The notes: generated from the sequence alone by a model not told the origin. DNA of 23,214 nt from an uncultured Micromonospora sp. (GCA_937951935.1 CALGAM010000071.1:1-23214), one strand, 5' to 3'. Shown: positions 1 to 7,914, numbered from the stretch's first letter. Translations and numbers: made by a program.

Positions 1-230
1 CCGGTGTGCGTGCGGTCGTACTCGGCGCGCCAGAAGCCGCCGTGGATCACCACGACCAGGGGGCGGGGGGACGGTCCCGGGGCCGGGGCGCGCAGGTCGG
101 CGACGTGGTCGGGATGGTCGCCGTACCGGACCTGGGCGTCGGGCGGCGGCGCCGGCCGGGAGAGGACCGCGCGGGGGTCGGCGGGCGGGGGCGTGGCGTC
201 GCCGGGAACGGCCACCGGGTTGTCAGCCAT
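1..230 (-). CDS. Alpha/beta hydrolase, N-terminal part only (runs off left edge)
   Basis: Reading leftward from ATG at 230 gives 76 codons open to the window edge. After a Pro/Ala-rich lead comes VRYGDHPDHVADLR and then PLVVVIHGGFWRAEYDRTHT. The HGGFW stretch is the oxyanion-hole motif that follows the first core strand of alpha/beta hydrolases of the BD-FAE, esterase or kynurenine-formamidase type. The nucleophile elbow and the catalytic Asp and His lie outside the window, so substrate and activity cannot be judged. The gene diverges from bpa across 115 bases. The start is chosen because it is the ATG that opens the hydrolase frame; there is no strong ribosome site before it. Confidence 0.8.
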   Translation of the reverse strand, partial: MADNPVAVPGDATPPPADPRAVLSRPAPPPDAQVRYGDHPDHVADLRAPAPGPSPRPLVVVIHGGFWRAEYDRTHT

Positions 231-345
231 GGCCGGACCGTACCGGGTGCGTCGCCGGGCCGGTCGGACGGGGAGGACGGCGGGTGTGCGCCGCCCGGCG
301 CGGCGCGGACGCGCGTCGGGCGCCGGGTTGCGCAAAGATGGACTC

Positions 346-942
346 ATGACCGACGTGCCACAGTCTCCGGAAGGCAAGGGCGAGCCGAACAAGCCGAGTG
401 ACCGACCCGGTGGGGCGGTGCTGGTGGTCGGCCCGGACGGCCGTCCGGTCGGTACCGTGTCGACCGACGGCGAGTCGTCGGGCGAGGACCCGGCCCGGCT
501 CGTCGAGCAGCCGGCGAAGGTGATGCGGATCGGCAGCATGATCAAGCAGCTGCTGGAGGAGGTCAAGGCCGCGCCGTTGGACGACGCCAGCCGGAACCGG
601 CTCCGCGAGATCCACCAGCGTTCGATCGTCGAGCTGGAGGACGGGCTGGCTCCGGAGCTGAGGGAGGAGCTGCAGCGGCTCTCCCTGCCGTTCAGCGAGG
701 ACGCCACGCCGAGCGAGGCCGAGCTGCGCATCGCCCAGGCCCAGCTCGTCGGCTGGCTGGAGGGCCTTTTCCACGGCATCCAGGCCGCCCTGGTCGCGCA
801 GCAGATGGCGGCCCGGATACAGCTCGAACAGATGCGGGCCGGGGGCCGGCCGGCGTTGCCGATGGGGCCGGGCGGCGCCGGGGGCATGCCCGGTGGGCCC
901 GGCGAGCGGGCCGAGGGCCACGGCACCGGCCAGTACCTCTGA
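346..942 (+). CDS. bpa: Bacterial proteasome activator Bpa (PafE)
   Basis: This 198-residue protein belongs to the Bpa/PafE family (DUF2587). Family members form a dodecameric ring that caps the actinobacterial 20S proteasome and opens its gate without ATP, feeding unfolded or specific substrates such as the heat-shock repressor HspR in mycobacteria. Seen here: a hydrophilic N-terminus, a strand-like segment AVLVVGPDGRPVGTV, a helical core (about residues 55-165) with IGSMIKQLLEEVK and LVGWLEGLFHGIQAALVAQQ, a Gly/Pro-rich tail, and the C-terminal GQYL at residues 195-198. That tail is the family's gate-opening anchor and docks between proteasome alpha subunits. ATG 346 is chosen because the upstream frame is low-complexity and overlaps the divergent hydrolase; an AAAGAT hexamer ends 6 bases before it. 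The family assignment is firm; the role is inferred from homologues. Confidence 0.93.
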   Translation: MTDVPQSPEGKGEPNKPSDRPGGAVLVVGPDGRPVGTVSTDGESSGEDPARLVEQPAKVMRIGSMIKQLLEEVKAAPLDDASRNRLREIHQRSIVELEDGLAPELREELQRLSLPFSEDATPSEAELRIAQAQLVGWLEGLFHGIQAALVAQQMAARIQLEQMRAGGRPALPMGPGGAGGMPGGPGERAEGHGTGQYL

Positions 943-947
943 CGCTC

Positions 948-975
948 CCCCGGGGCGCCCGCCGTCGCCCCGGGG
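948..975. terminator. Bidirectional hairpin terminator between bpa and the exporter gene
   Basis: Bases 948-957 and 966-975 are a perfect 10-bp inverted repeat (CCCCGGGGCG and its complement) around an 8-base loop. It fills the 48-base gap between the convergent stop codons at 942 and 991, so it can act for both strands. There is no U-tract, as is common for actinobacterial hairpins. Confidence 0.65.
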
Positions 976-990
976 CCGGGCGGGGACGCC

Positions 991-2463
991 TCACGGCCGG
1001 GCGAGCGGTGTGCCGGCCGGCCGTCGTGCGGCCTCCGCCCGCGTCCCGGGAGGAGCCGCCTCCGTCCCGGCCCCGACCGGGCGACGTGCCGACCCGCCCG
1101 CCGTCGGTGGGTCGGCACGCACCAGCACGACCGCCAGGACGGCACCCAGCAGGCCCGCGCCGGCCGCCACCCGGTAGCTCGCGTTGAGCGCGGCGGCGAC
1201 CCCGGCGGCCGGCCCGGCCGGCCCGCCGGCCGCCGAGACGACGCCGCCCAGCACCGCCACCCCGACCGCCAGCCCGAGCTGTCGGGCGGAGTTCAGGGCG
1301 CCGCCGGCCATCCCGGCCCGTTCGGGCGGCACCGCGCCGACCAGCGCCGACGACAGCGGCGGTAGGGCCAACCCCGCGCCGAGGCCGACGCAGATCATCC
1401 CCGGGACGAGCACCCCCGCGCCCGACCCGGGCCGCACCCGCGCCTGCAGGAGATCACCGACGCCGACCAGCAGCAGGCCGGCCGCCACCAGCCACCGGGC
1501 CGGTACGCCGTGCCCGAACCGTCCCACCACCAGGGGGACCACGAACGAGACCAGGCTCATCGGGAGGACGACCAGCCCGGCGGCGACCGGGCCGAGGCCG
1601 AGCCGGCCCTGCAGCCAGATCGAGGCGTACGGGAACATCGCCCACGCCGACAGCGACAGCAGCGCCCCGGCGCCGACCAGCCCGACGAAGGTCCGCTGCC
1701 GGAACAGCCCGAGATCCAGCATCGGCTCGGCCGCCCGGCGTTCGACGACGACGAAACCCGCCAGGGCCAGCGCCGCCAGCAGCAGGGGCGCCCAGGAGCC
1801 GGGACGGGTCCAGCCCTGTTCGCCGCCGTGGATCACCCCGTACGTGACGGCCGCCGCCACCACCGTGAACGTGACCGTGCCGAGCGGGTCGAGTCGGCGG
1901 TGACCCACCCGGCGGCCGGGGGCGACGGTCCGCAGCGTGATCGCGACGGCGAGCCCGGCCACCGGTACGTTCACCGCGAAGATCCACCGCCATCCCGCGT
2001 GTTCGGTGAGCAGCCCGCCGACGATCGGCCCGGCCGCCCCGGCGGCGCCGTTGACCGCACCCCAGACCCCGAACGCCAGGGCCCGGTCCCGGCCGTGGTA
2101 CGTGGTGCCGAGCAGCGCCAGCGTGGTGGCGAACATGGCCGCCGCCCCGACTCCCTGCACCACCCGGCCGGTGACCAGCGCCGTGGTCGACGGGGCCAGC
2201 GCGCAGCCCAGCGAGGCCAGCCCGAAGAGTCCGAGCCCGCCGAGGTAGACCCGCCGGTGGCCGAGCCGGTCGGCCACCGCCCCGGTGCCGAGGAGCAGCG
2301 CGGCCAGGGCCAGGGCGTAGCCGTCCACGACCCACTGCAGGCCGGTGAGGGACGAGCCGAGCTCGGCCGACAGGGCCGGCAGCGCGACGTTGACGATGGT
2401 GACGTCGATCAGCAGCATGAACGCGCCCAGATTGACCGCCACCAGCGGCCACCATCTGCCCAT
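991..2463 (-). CDS. MFS drug exporter, DHA2 (EmrB/QacA) family
   Basis: This 490-residue integral membrane protein is of the proton-driven multidrug exporter type. From the start at 2463 it shows IDVTIVNVALPA in the first helix (residues 19-30, the 14-helix DHA2 signature), the cytoplasmic motif A version DRLGHRR (65-71), and the antiporter motif C region with GAAGPIVGGLL (142-152) followed by GWRWIFAVNVPV. Hydrophobic segments continue to about residue 460 and then give way to a polar Ala/Arg-rich tail. ATG 2463 was chosen over more upstream starts because the first helix begins immediately after it and the upstream 35 residues are non-membrane and poorly ordered. It is transcribed divergently from the Lrp-type regulator gene, a common arrangement for a transporter and its local regulator. 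The substrate cannot be told from sequence. Confidence 0.88.
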   Translation of the reverse strand: MGRWWPLVAVNLGAFMLLIDVTIVNVALPALSAELGSSLTGLQWVVDGYALALAALLLGTGAVADRLGHRRVYLGGLGLFGLASLGCALAPSTTALVTGRVVQGVGAAAMFATTLALLGTTYHGRDRALAFGVWGAVNGAAGAAGPIVGGLLTEHAGWRWIFAVNVPVAGLAVAITLRTVAPGRRVGHRRLDPLGTVTFTVVAAAVTYGVIHGGEQGWTRPGSWAPLLLAALALAGFVVVERRAAEPMLDLGLFRQRTFVGLVGAGALLSLSAWAMFPYASIWLQGRLGLGPVAAGLVVLPMSLVSFVVPLVVGRFGHGVPARWLVAAGLLLVGVGDLLQARVRPGSGAGVLVPGMICVGLGAGLALPPLSSALVGAVPPERAGMAGGALNSARQLGLAVGVAVLGGVVSAAGGPAGPAAGVAAALNASYRVAAGAGLLGAVLAVVLVRADPPTAGGSARRPVGAGTEAAPPGTRAEAARRPAGTPLARP

Positions 2464-2545
2464 GAGAGTCCGCCCCACCGTGCCGCCCGACACCCGTCGG
2501 CCATCCACTCTGCGGCCGACACGACCGGGACAACCCGCCCAGGCG

Positions 2546-2566
2546 GCTGATTCGGCGGAAATCAGC
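2546..2566. promoter_or_regulatory. Inverted repeat, candidate operator of the divergent exporter/regulator pair
   Basis: GCTGATT at 2546-2552 is exactly complementary to AATCAGC at 2560-2566, with a 7-base spacer. It is one of the less G+C-rich spots in the 122-base divergent gap and lies 20 bases before the regulator's GTG start. Size and placement suit a dimeric regulator; which protein binds is inference. Confidence 0.45.
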
Positions 2567-2585
2567 ATCGGGCAACACTGAACGG

Positions 2586-3644
2586 GTGGAAACCGTCATC
2601 GGGCCGCATGACCAGTGGATCATCCAGGCCCTCCAGCTCGACGGTCGGGCCTCGTTCGAGCGGATCGGCCGGGCCGTCGGGCTGCCCGCCCAGACCGTGG
2701 CCCGGCGCTACCGGCGGATGCGTGCCGCGGGAACCGTGCGGGTGGTGGGGCGCAGCCCGTACTGGGCGGTCGGCGCGACCCCGTGGCTGCTGCGCATCCG
2801 GTGCACGCCGGACCGGACCGACCGCCTCGCGCGCGCGTTGGCCGGGCAGCGGGCCACCACCTGGGTACGCGCCGGCGCCGGCGGTGAGATCGTCTGCGGC
2901 CTGCGCGCCGGCACCCCCGACGAGGAGGAGCGCCTGCTGGCGGCCCTGGACCGGACACCCCGGGTGGTGAACCTCGCCGCGTACCGCATCCTGCACCGCT
3001 TCCGGGACGGCCGGTCACCGTGGCACGGCTGGCCCGCCCCGCTGGGCGCGGAGCGCGCCGCGTTGCTCGCACCCGGCACACCCCCGGCGCCCACACCTGA
3101 CACACCCGCGGGGCCGGGGTCGCCACCGGGCCGACCGCGGCGACCGGAACTCGGCGGCGTCGACCGTGGCCTGCTGACCGCGCTGGCCGTCGACGGCCGT
3201 ACCCCGGTCAGCGACCTCGCGGTCCGGGTGGGCGTCTCCGAGTCGGCGGCCCGCCGTCGCCTGCGGGCGCTGTGCGCGGCCGGCATCCTCCACTTCGAGG
3301 TCGACTTCGACCCGCGCGCCGTCGGCCTGCGGACCGAGGCGATGCTCTGGCTGACCGTCGCGCCGTCCGCGCTCGCCGCCGTGGGGGACACCCTGGCCGC
3401 ACACCCCGACGTCACGTTCGCGGCCGCGACCAGCGGCCCGGTCTCGCTCGCGGTGAGCGTGCTGCTGCCCGACCCGCCGGCCGTCTACGCCCACCTGACC
3501 GGCACGGTGGGGAGGATCCCGGCGGTCACCCGGGCCGACACGACCATCTTCACCCGCACCTACAAGCGGCGGGGCGACCCGCCGCTCCCGCCGCCCGCCC
3601 CCGCGGGGCGGTCGCTCAGCGGTGTGCCGCGTCGAGGCGGGTGA
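2586..3644 (+). CDS. Double-module Lrp/AsnC family transcriptional regulator
   Basis: The 352-residue protein is about twice the usual 150-165 residues of Lrp/AsnC regulators. It reads as two modules. Module 1 has a winged-helix HTH at about residues 8-50 (HDQWIIQALQLDGRASFERI, then LPAQTVARRYRRM), followed by an AsnC-like effector domain to about 140. A Pro-rich linker spans 155-188. Module 2 has a second HTH at about 191-233 (VDRGLLTALAVDGRTPVSDL, then VSESAARRRLRAL) and an effector domain at about 240-326. Family members bind DNA as dimers or octamers and respond to amino acids or related small ligands. The start is GTG 2586. Its 3' end overlaps the convergent HAD gene by 29 bases. The probable target is the divergent exporter (inference from position). 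Confidence 0.85.
   Translation: METVIGPHDQWIIQALQLDGRASFERIGRAVGLPAQTVARRYRRMRAAGTVRVVGRSPYWAVGATPWLLRIRCTPDRTDRLARALAGQRATTWVRAGAGGEIVCGLRAGTPDEEERLLAALDRTPRVVNLAAYRILHRFRDGRSPWHGWPAPLGAERAALLAPGTPPAPTPDTPAGPGSPPGRPRRPELGGVDRGLLTALAVDGRTPVSDLAVRVGVSESAARRRLRALCAAGILHFEVDFDPRAVGLRTEAMLWLTVAPSALAAVGDTLAAHPDVTFAAATSGPVSLAVSVLLPDPPAVYAHLTGTVGRIPAVTRADTTIFTRTYKRRGDPPLPPPAPAGRSLSGVPRRGG
3595..3611 (-). terminator. Hairpin just past the HAD gene stop, inside the regulator's 3' end
   Basis: CCGCCCC at 3595-3601 pairs with GGGGCGG at 3605-3611 around a 3-base loop. Read leftward, the stem begins 4 bases after the HAD stop at 3616-3618. It is embedded in the last codons of the convergent Lrp-type gene, so it may end HAD-operon transcripts within that gene. 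Confidence 0.4.
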
Positions 3645-4461
3645 CCGGGTCGTCGAGCCGGAGCAGCCGCTCCAGGTACGCGGCCACCCCGTCGGCGTCG
3701 TTGCCGTCCGCCACCTCGTCGGCGATCTCCCGCACCGCGGGGTGCGCGTTCGCCACCGCGACCGCGCGCCCGGCCCAGGTCAGCATCGGCACGTCGTTCG
3801 GCATGTCCCCGAAGGCGACCACGTCGGCCGCCGTCAGCCGCCGCCGGGCGCAGTACCAGGCCAGCCCCGCCGCCTTGGTCACCCCGGCCGCCGAGACCTC
3901 GACCAGCCCGCTGTAGGACGAGTGGGTCGCCTCGGCGAGCCCGGCCAGTGCCCCGGCCACCAGACCCGCGAACGCGTCCGGATCCTGCCGGCCGGCCCGG
4001 ACCAGCAGTTTCACCGCCGGCGCGGCGAACAGCTCCGCCGGGTCCTCGATCGCCCGGACCGCCGGGTCGTCGACGTCCCAGCGCAGCTCGTACCCCGGCT
4101 CGTGCCGGAACTCCCGGCCGTCGGCGACCTCGACGGCGAAACTCACCCCCGGCACCTCGGCGCGGAGTCGCCGCACGACCTCGGCGAGCAGGTCCGGCAG
4201 GAGCGGTTCGGCCCGGAGCACGGTGTCGGTGATCGGGTCGTAGACCACCGCGCCGTTGGCGCAGATGGCCGGCAGCGGGGCGGCGAGCTGGTCGTACACG
4301 TGGCGCAGCCACCGGATCGGTCGGCCGGTGACCAGGACGACGTCCACGCCCGCGGCGGAGACCCGGTCCAGCACCCGGGCGGTACGCGCGCTGAGCGTAC
4401 GGTCGGAGCGCAGCAGCGTGCCGTCGAGATCAGTGGCCACCAACCGTGGCAGTTCTCCCAT
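3616..4461 (-). CDS. Cof-type HAD superfamily phosphatase (second of a tandem pair)
   Basis: This is a 281-residue HAD hydrolase of the Cof/sugar-phosphatase subfamily (C2B cap). Motif I DLDGT is at residues 11-15 (nucleophile D11, acid/base D13), motif II Thr is T45 in VLVTGRP, the motif III Lys is K196 in AAGVTKAAGL, and motif IV is GDMPND at 218-223. ICANGAVVYD (66-75) is the usual cap-entry motif. Such enzymes dephosphorylate sugar phosphates, nucleotides or cofactors in the cytosol; the substrate is not predictable. ATG 4461 shares its A with the upstream gene's TGA (TGATG), so the two are probably translationally coupled. The adjacent gene is a paralogue, suggesting tandem duplication. 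The 3' end overlaps the convergent regulator gene. Confidence 0.9.
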   Translation of the reverse strand: MGELPRLVATDLDGTLLRSDRTLSARTARVLDRVSAAGVDVVLVTGRPIRWLRHVYDQLAAPLPAICANGAVVYDPITDTVLRAEPLLPDLLAEVVRRLRAEVPGVSFAVEVADGREFRHEPGYELRWDVDDPAVRAIEDPAELFAAPAVKLLVRAGRQDPDAFAGLVAGALAGLAEATHSSYSGLVEVSAAGVTKAAGLAWYCARRRLTAADVVAFGDMPNDVPMLTWAGRAVAVANAHPAVREIADEVADGNDADGVAAYLERLLRLDDPVTRLDAAHR

Positions 4462-5282
4462 CACCGGGAGAGTAGTCGATCGAGGTAGACCGCCACACCG
4501 TCGTCGTCGTTGCGCAGGGTGATCTCGTCGGCGGCCCGGCGGACCGCCGGGTGGGCGTTGGACACGGCCACCCGCGCCCAGCCGGCCCACTCGAACATCG
4601 GCAGGTCGTTCGGCATGTCGCCGAAGACCAGGACCTCCGCCGGGTCGACGCCGAGGGCTTCGGCGACCACCGCCAGACCGGTCGCCTTGTCCACCCCGGG
4701 CGGGCAGATCTCGATGAAGCCGAGCCCGGCCTGGGTGATCGCGGCCTGCTCCGGCGGTACGACCCGGCGGGCGATGGCGAGCAGTTCGTCCACGTCGCGG
4801 CCGGGCGCCCGGGCGAACGCCTTGATCACGTCGCCGGCCAGGCAGTCGACCCGGGGACGGGGCTCGAACCGGTCCGGGTACGGCCACGACCCGTCGTAGT
4901 CCCCCCAGAGCGGGGCGTTCGGCTCGTCCAGCGCCTCGACCATGACGGTGAGCGGGCCGACCTCGGCCTCGATCGCGTGCAGCAGGTCGGCCAGCGCCGG
5001 ACCGGGCAGCCGCTCGTCCCGCAACACCACCGGCCCACCGGGGTCGCTCTGGTCGACCACCCGGCCACCGCCGGCCATCACCAGGAAGTCGGCGGCCCGG
5101 ATGTCGTTGCGGGTCAGCTCGGCCAGCCGCGGGCCGCGCCCGGTGGCGCCGACCACCGGGATGCCGGCGGCCCGCACCCGGTCCAGCACCTCGTGGGTGT
5201 ACGCCGAAACGGTGTCGTCGCTGCGGACCAGGGTCCCGTCGAGGTCGGTGGCGATCAGCTTCGGCAGTCCGGGTCGGGGCAT
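4461..5282 (-). CDS. Cof-type HAD superfamily phosphatase (first of a tandem pair)
   Basis: This 273-residue HAD hydrolase has motif I DLDGT at 13-17 (D13, D15), T47 in GATGRG, K199 in GVDKATGL and motif IV GDMPND at 221-226, so the catalytic set is complete. It resembles the next gene along its whole length. It differs where Cof proteins normally carry NGA at the cap entrance: here the stretch is MAGGGRVVD (69-77), losing the conserved Asn. The middle, cap part (about 80-185) is also clearly diverged, including an acidic/aromatic run around GDYDGSWPYPD, which suggests a different substrate. ATG 5282 is preceded by a very good AGGAGG ribosome site at the expected spacing. The gene lies downstream of serS on the same strand, an arrangement I recall from other actinobacteria. 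Confidence 0.9.
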   Translation of the reverse strand: MPRPGLPKLIATDLDGTLVRSDDTVSAYTHEVLDRVRAAGIPVVGATGRGPRLAELTRNDIRAADFLVMAGGGRVVDQSDPGGPVVLRDERLPGPALADLLHAIEAEVGPLTVMVEALDEPNAPLWGDYDGSWPYPDRFEPRPRVDCLAGDVIKAFARAPGRDVDELLAIARRVVPPEQAAITQAGLGFIEICPPGVDKATGLAVVAEALGVDPAEVLVFGDMPNDLPMFEWAGWARVAVSNAHPAVRRAADEITLRNDDDGVAVYLDRLLSR

Positions 5283-5341
5283 GGCTCCTCCTTCCGCCCA
5301 GCCATCCGCCGGCCGCCCGGGAACGGCGGGTCGCCGCGGTC

Positions 5342-5386
5342 CGCCCGGAAACGGGCGACACCCGGGTGACCGACGACGGCGGTCAC
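5342..5386 (-). terminator. Two small hairpins in the serS to HAD gap
   Basis: CGCCCG at 5342-5347 pairs with CGGGCG at 5352-5357 (GAAA loop on the + strand), and GTGACCG at 5366-5372 pairs with CGGTCAC at 5380-5386 (7-base loop). They lie 120-165 bases past the serS stop and upstream of the first HAD gene. They may attenuate readthrough. The rest of the 224-base gap (5283-5506) shows no gene. Confidence 0.3.
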
Positions 5387-5506
5387 GCCGGTGGCGACCC
5401 GGTCAGCCCGCGATGGCGGGGGAGCAACCGTACCTCGCCTTCCGTCTCCCAACCATGACTTTTTCGTGAAATGCCGCCAGCGTGACGTGACGCCGGTAGG
5501 TCCGGG

Positions 5507-6763
5507 TCACCTCGGTTCGAGCACGTCCCGCCCGCCGACGTACGGCTGGAGGGCCTTCGGGACCCGGACCGAGCCGTCCGGCTGCTGGTGGTTCTCCAGG
5601 ATCGCCACCAGCCACCGGGTGGTGGCGAGGGTCCCGTTGAGGGTGGCGGCGATCTGCGGCCGGCCGTTCTCGTCGCGGTACCGCACGTTCAGCCGCCGGG
5701 CCTGGAACGTGGTGCAGTTCGAGGTCGAGGTGACCTCGCGGTAGCGGCCCTGGGACGGCAACCAGGCCTCGCAGTCGTACTTGCGGGCCGCGCTGGTGCC
5801 GAGGTCGCCGGCGGCCACGTCGATCACCCGGTACGGGATCTCGACCTTGGCCAGCATCTCCTCCTCCCAGGCCAGCAGCCGCAGGTGCTCGTCGTGCGCC
5901 TGCTCCGGGCGGCAGTAGGAGAACATCTCGACCTTGTCGAACTGGTGCACCCGCAGGATGCCCCGGGTGTCCCGGCCGTACGACCCGGCCTCGCGCCGGT
6001 AGCACGACGACCAGCCGGCGTAGCGGATCGGCTCGGTCAGGTCGAGGATCTCCCCCGCGTGGTACGCGGCCAGCGGCACCTCGCTCGTGCCGACCAGGTA
6101 GAGGTCGTCGGCCTCCAGCCGGTACACCTCGCTGGCGTGCGCGCCGAGGAAGCCGGTCCCCTCCATCGACTCCGGCTTGACCAGGGTCGGGGTGATGCAC
6201 GGGATGAAGCCGTACTCCACCGCCTGGTTCATGGCCAGCTGCAGCAGGCCGAGCTGGAGCAGCGCCCCGACCCCGGTCAGGAAGTAGAAGCGGCTTCCCG
6301 ACACCTTCGCCCCGCGTTCGACGTCGATCGCCCGCAGGGCCTCGCCCAGCTCCAGGTGGTCGCGGGGGTTGGCGATGTCGGGCCGGGTGCCGACCTCGCG
6401 CAGCACCACGTAGTCGTCCTCACCGCCGGGGGGCGCCCCCTCCTCGACGATGTTGGGGATCGCGTACTGCGCCCGGCGCAACGCCGCCTCGGCCTCGCCG
6501 ACCGCGGCCTCCGCCGCCTTCACCTCGGCGGCGAGCTCCTTCGTCCGGGCCAGCAGCTCGGCCCTCTCCGCCGGGTCGGCCTTCGACATCCGCTTGCCGA
6601 GCTGCTTCTGCTCGGCGCGGAGCGCCTCGAAACGCTGGACCGCCGCCCGCCGCTCCTCGTCGGCGCGCAGCAGGTCGTCGACCGCGGATTCAGACTCTCC
6701 ACGAGCACGCTGGCTGGCACGTACGGTGTCCGGGTCGTCGCGGAGCAGACGCAGGTCAATCAC
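5507..6763 (-). CDS. serS: Seryl-tRNA synthetase
   Basis: The 418-residue class II synthetase charges tRNA-Ser (and tRNA-Sec where present) with serine in the cytosol. The N-terminal arm (about residues 28-100) is the long charged antiparallel coiled coil that grips the tRNA variable arm. In the catalytic domain VGTSEVPL (224-231) carries the TxE serine-binding motif. Motif 2 lies at about 254-281 (CYRREAGSYGRDTRGILR, ending DKVEMF), and motif 3 at 376-391 is NGTLATTRWLVAILEN. Length is normal for bacterial SerS. GTG 6763 is chosen because VIDLRLLRDDP is the standard SerS N-terminus and a TAGGCT -10-like box ends 8 bases before it. The gene probably produces a leaderless transcript. Confidence 0.97.
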   Translation of the reverse strand: MIDLRLLRDDPDTVRASQRARGESESAVDDLLRADEERRAAVQRFEALRAEQKQLGKRMSKADPAERAELLARTKELAAEVKAAEAAVGEAEAALRRAQYAIPNIVEEGAPPGGEDDYVVLREVGTRPDIANPRDHLELGEALRAIDVERGAKVSGSRFYFLTGVGALLQLGLLQLAMNQAVEYGFIPCITPTLVKPESMEGTGFLGAHASEVYRLEADDLYLVGTSEVPLAAYHAGEILDLTEPIRYAGWSSCYRREAGSYGRDTRGILRVHQFDKVEMFSYCRPEQAHDEHLRLLAWEEEMLAKVEIPYRVIDVAAGDLGTSAARKYDCEAWLPSQGRYREVTSTSNCTTFQARRLNVRYRDENGRPQIAATLNGTLATTRWLVAILENHQQPDGSVRVPKALQPYVGGRDVLEPR

Positions 6764-6771
6764 AGAAACCG

Positions 6772-6777
6772 AGCCTA
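6772..6777 (-). promoter_or_regulatory. TAGGCT -10-like box of serS
   Basis: Read on the minus strand this is TAGGCT, separated by 8 bases from the GTG start at 6763. That spacing puts the transcription start at or next to the start codon, so a leaderless mRNA is likely. A weak -35-like TGCACC lies 17 bases upstream (6795-6800). Confidence 0.55.
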
Positions 6778-6826
6778 CCGGGGGCCGGCCGGAGGGTGCA
6801 TCGACATATGGCACCCCCGGCGCCGG

Positions 6827-6875
6827 CCCGGGCCGCAGGGGCGACCGGGGCGGCAGGTGCCGCCCGTGGCCCGGG
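6827..6875 (-). terminator. Nested hairpin after the four-helix membrane protein gene
   Basis: An outer stem CCCGGGCC (6827-6834) with GGCCCGGG (6868-6875) encloses an inner perfect stem GGGCGGC (6848-6854) with GCCGCCC (6859-6865) and a 4-base loop. It starts about 55 bases past the stop at 6931, ahead of the serS promoter, and would insulate serS from upstream readthrough. Confidence 0.45.
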
Positions 6876-6930
6876 ACGGGACCGGGCCGGCGACCATCTG
6901 GGCCGGCGTCCGGGCGCGTCCGGTGTGGGG

Positions 6931-7794
6931 TCAGTAGGCGAACGGCTTGGTCGGGGTGACGGTCAGGTCGATCGGCGTCCCGTCGTCCTCCCCGTCCGTC
7001 GGCTCCCGTGAGGCCCGGCCCGCACGGGGCCGGTACCACGGCCAGTCCGGACCCGTCTCCGGCCGCCCGTCGGCCGGGTCGGCGGTGTCGGCACGGTCGG
7101 CCCCGGCGGCCGGCGACGGGTCCGTGGCGCCGGCCGCCCGGACGAAGGGGCCGGCGAGCAACAGGGCGAGCCCGAGGAGACCCGTGCCGACGAACGCCAG
7201 GACCAGGCCGCGGCCGTGTTCCGTGGTGGCCAGCCCGTCGAACTGGCCGAAGCTGTCCCACTGGCGGACCGTGACCCTGTCGAGGGAACCGGCGAGGGCG
7301 ACCAGGACGCCGAGCACCACGCCCGTGACCGCCAGGCCGGCCACCCGGGCGTTCCGGCGGATGCCGGGCGAGCCGAAGAGGACCAGGGCCAGGCTGACCG
7401 TCGCCGCGAGGACCCCGAGCACGTACACCGGGCCGAAGGTGGGCAGCTCCGCGACGCCGCTGGCCAACACCACCGGCTCGTCGGAGCGGATGCCGGTCTC
7501 GGCGGGAAGGCGGAAGACCATCCAGTCCTCGACCAGGGAGCCGAAGGCCGCGAGCGCGCCGAGCGCCCCGGCCGCCGGCACGGGACGACCGTCACGGGTG
7601 AGGCGGTGGAGGAGACGCCGGCCCCGCCCGCCCGCGCCGGGCCGCCGGCCCGACGCGACGACGTCGACCGCACCGTCCGGTGTGGCCACCTGGGGCGCGA
7701 CGTCCCGCACCTCCGGTGTCGGTTCCGGACGGTCATCCGGTCCGTCCGGTCGACGGGGCCTGTCCTGCCGGGGAACGGGGAAGTCCTGGGACAT
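6931..7794 (-). CDS. Predicted four-helix membrane protein of unknown function
   Basis: I do not recognise this 287-residue protein. It has a polar Pro/Arg-rich N-terminal region (residues 1-70) and four likely transmembrane segments at about 73-94, 121-141, 151-171 and 195-218. A C-terminal tail rich in Asp, Pro and Gly ends PTKPFAY. The loop between helices 1 and 2 (about 95-120) and that between 3 and 4 (about 172-194, with WDSFGQFDGLATTEHG) would lie on the same side. With a positively charged N-terminus they are probably outside. There is no enzyme motif, signal-peptide cleavage site or lipobox. ATG 7794 follows a GAGGGG ribosome-site-like run. It lies upstream of serS on the same strand but is separated by a strong hairpin, so it is probably its own transcript. 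Confidence 0.7.
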   Translation of the reverse strand: MSQDFPVPRQDRPRRPDGPDDRPEPTPEVRDVAPQVATPDGAVDVVASGRRPGAGGRGRRLLHRLTRDGRPVPAAGALGALAAFGSLVEDWMVFRLPAETGIRSDEPVVLASGVAELPTFGPVYVLGVLAATVSLALVLFGSPGIRRNARVAGLAVTGVVLGVLVALAGSLDRVTVRQWDSFGQFDGLATTEHGRGLVLAFVGTGLLGLALLLAGPFVRAAGATDPSPAAGADRADTADPADGRPETGPDWPWYRPRAGRASREPTDGEDDGTPIDLTVTPTKPFAY

Positions 7795-7901
7795 GCTGAC
7801 CCCTCACGCGGCGTGCTCCTGACGTCGATGATGGCACAGCGTGTCGGCGGACATGCGCGAGAGCGACGAGCGACACCGTCGCGAAGCCCCGCGCCATGGG
7901 C

Positions 7902-7907
7902 TAGCGT
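7902..7907 (+). promoter_or_regulatory. TAGCGT -10-like box of osmC
   Basis: TAGCGT ends 7 bases before the ATG at 7915, the spacing expected for a leaderless transcript. No convincing -35 element is visible. Confidence 0.5.
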
Positions 7908-7914
7908 CGGATCC

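Noticed and set aside
4..942. 312-codon extended form of bpa
   Set aside because: The upstream 114 codons overlap the divergent hydrolase and are Arg/Gly low-complexity; the family protein starts at ATG 346.
6764..6930. T-box or other riboswitch upstream of serS
   Set aside because: The -10-like box is 8 bases from the serS start, so there is no leader to hold a riboswitch. The hairpins lie upstream of the promoter.
5588..6937. Long + strand open frame (449 codons) opposite serS
   Set aside because: It lies wholly antisense to a textbook seryl-tRNA synthetase; its His/Val/Gly/Arg-rich product is the usual shadow of G+C-rich codon bias.
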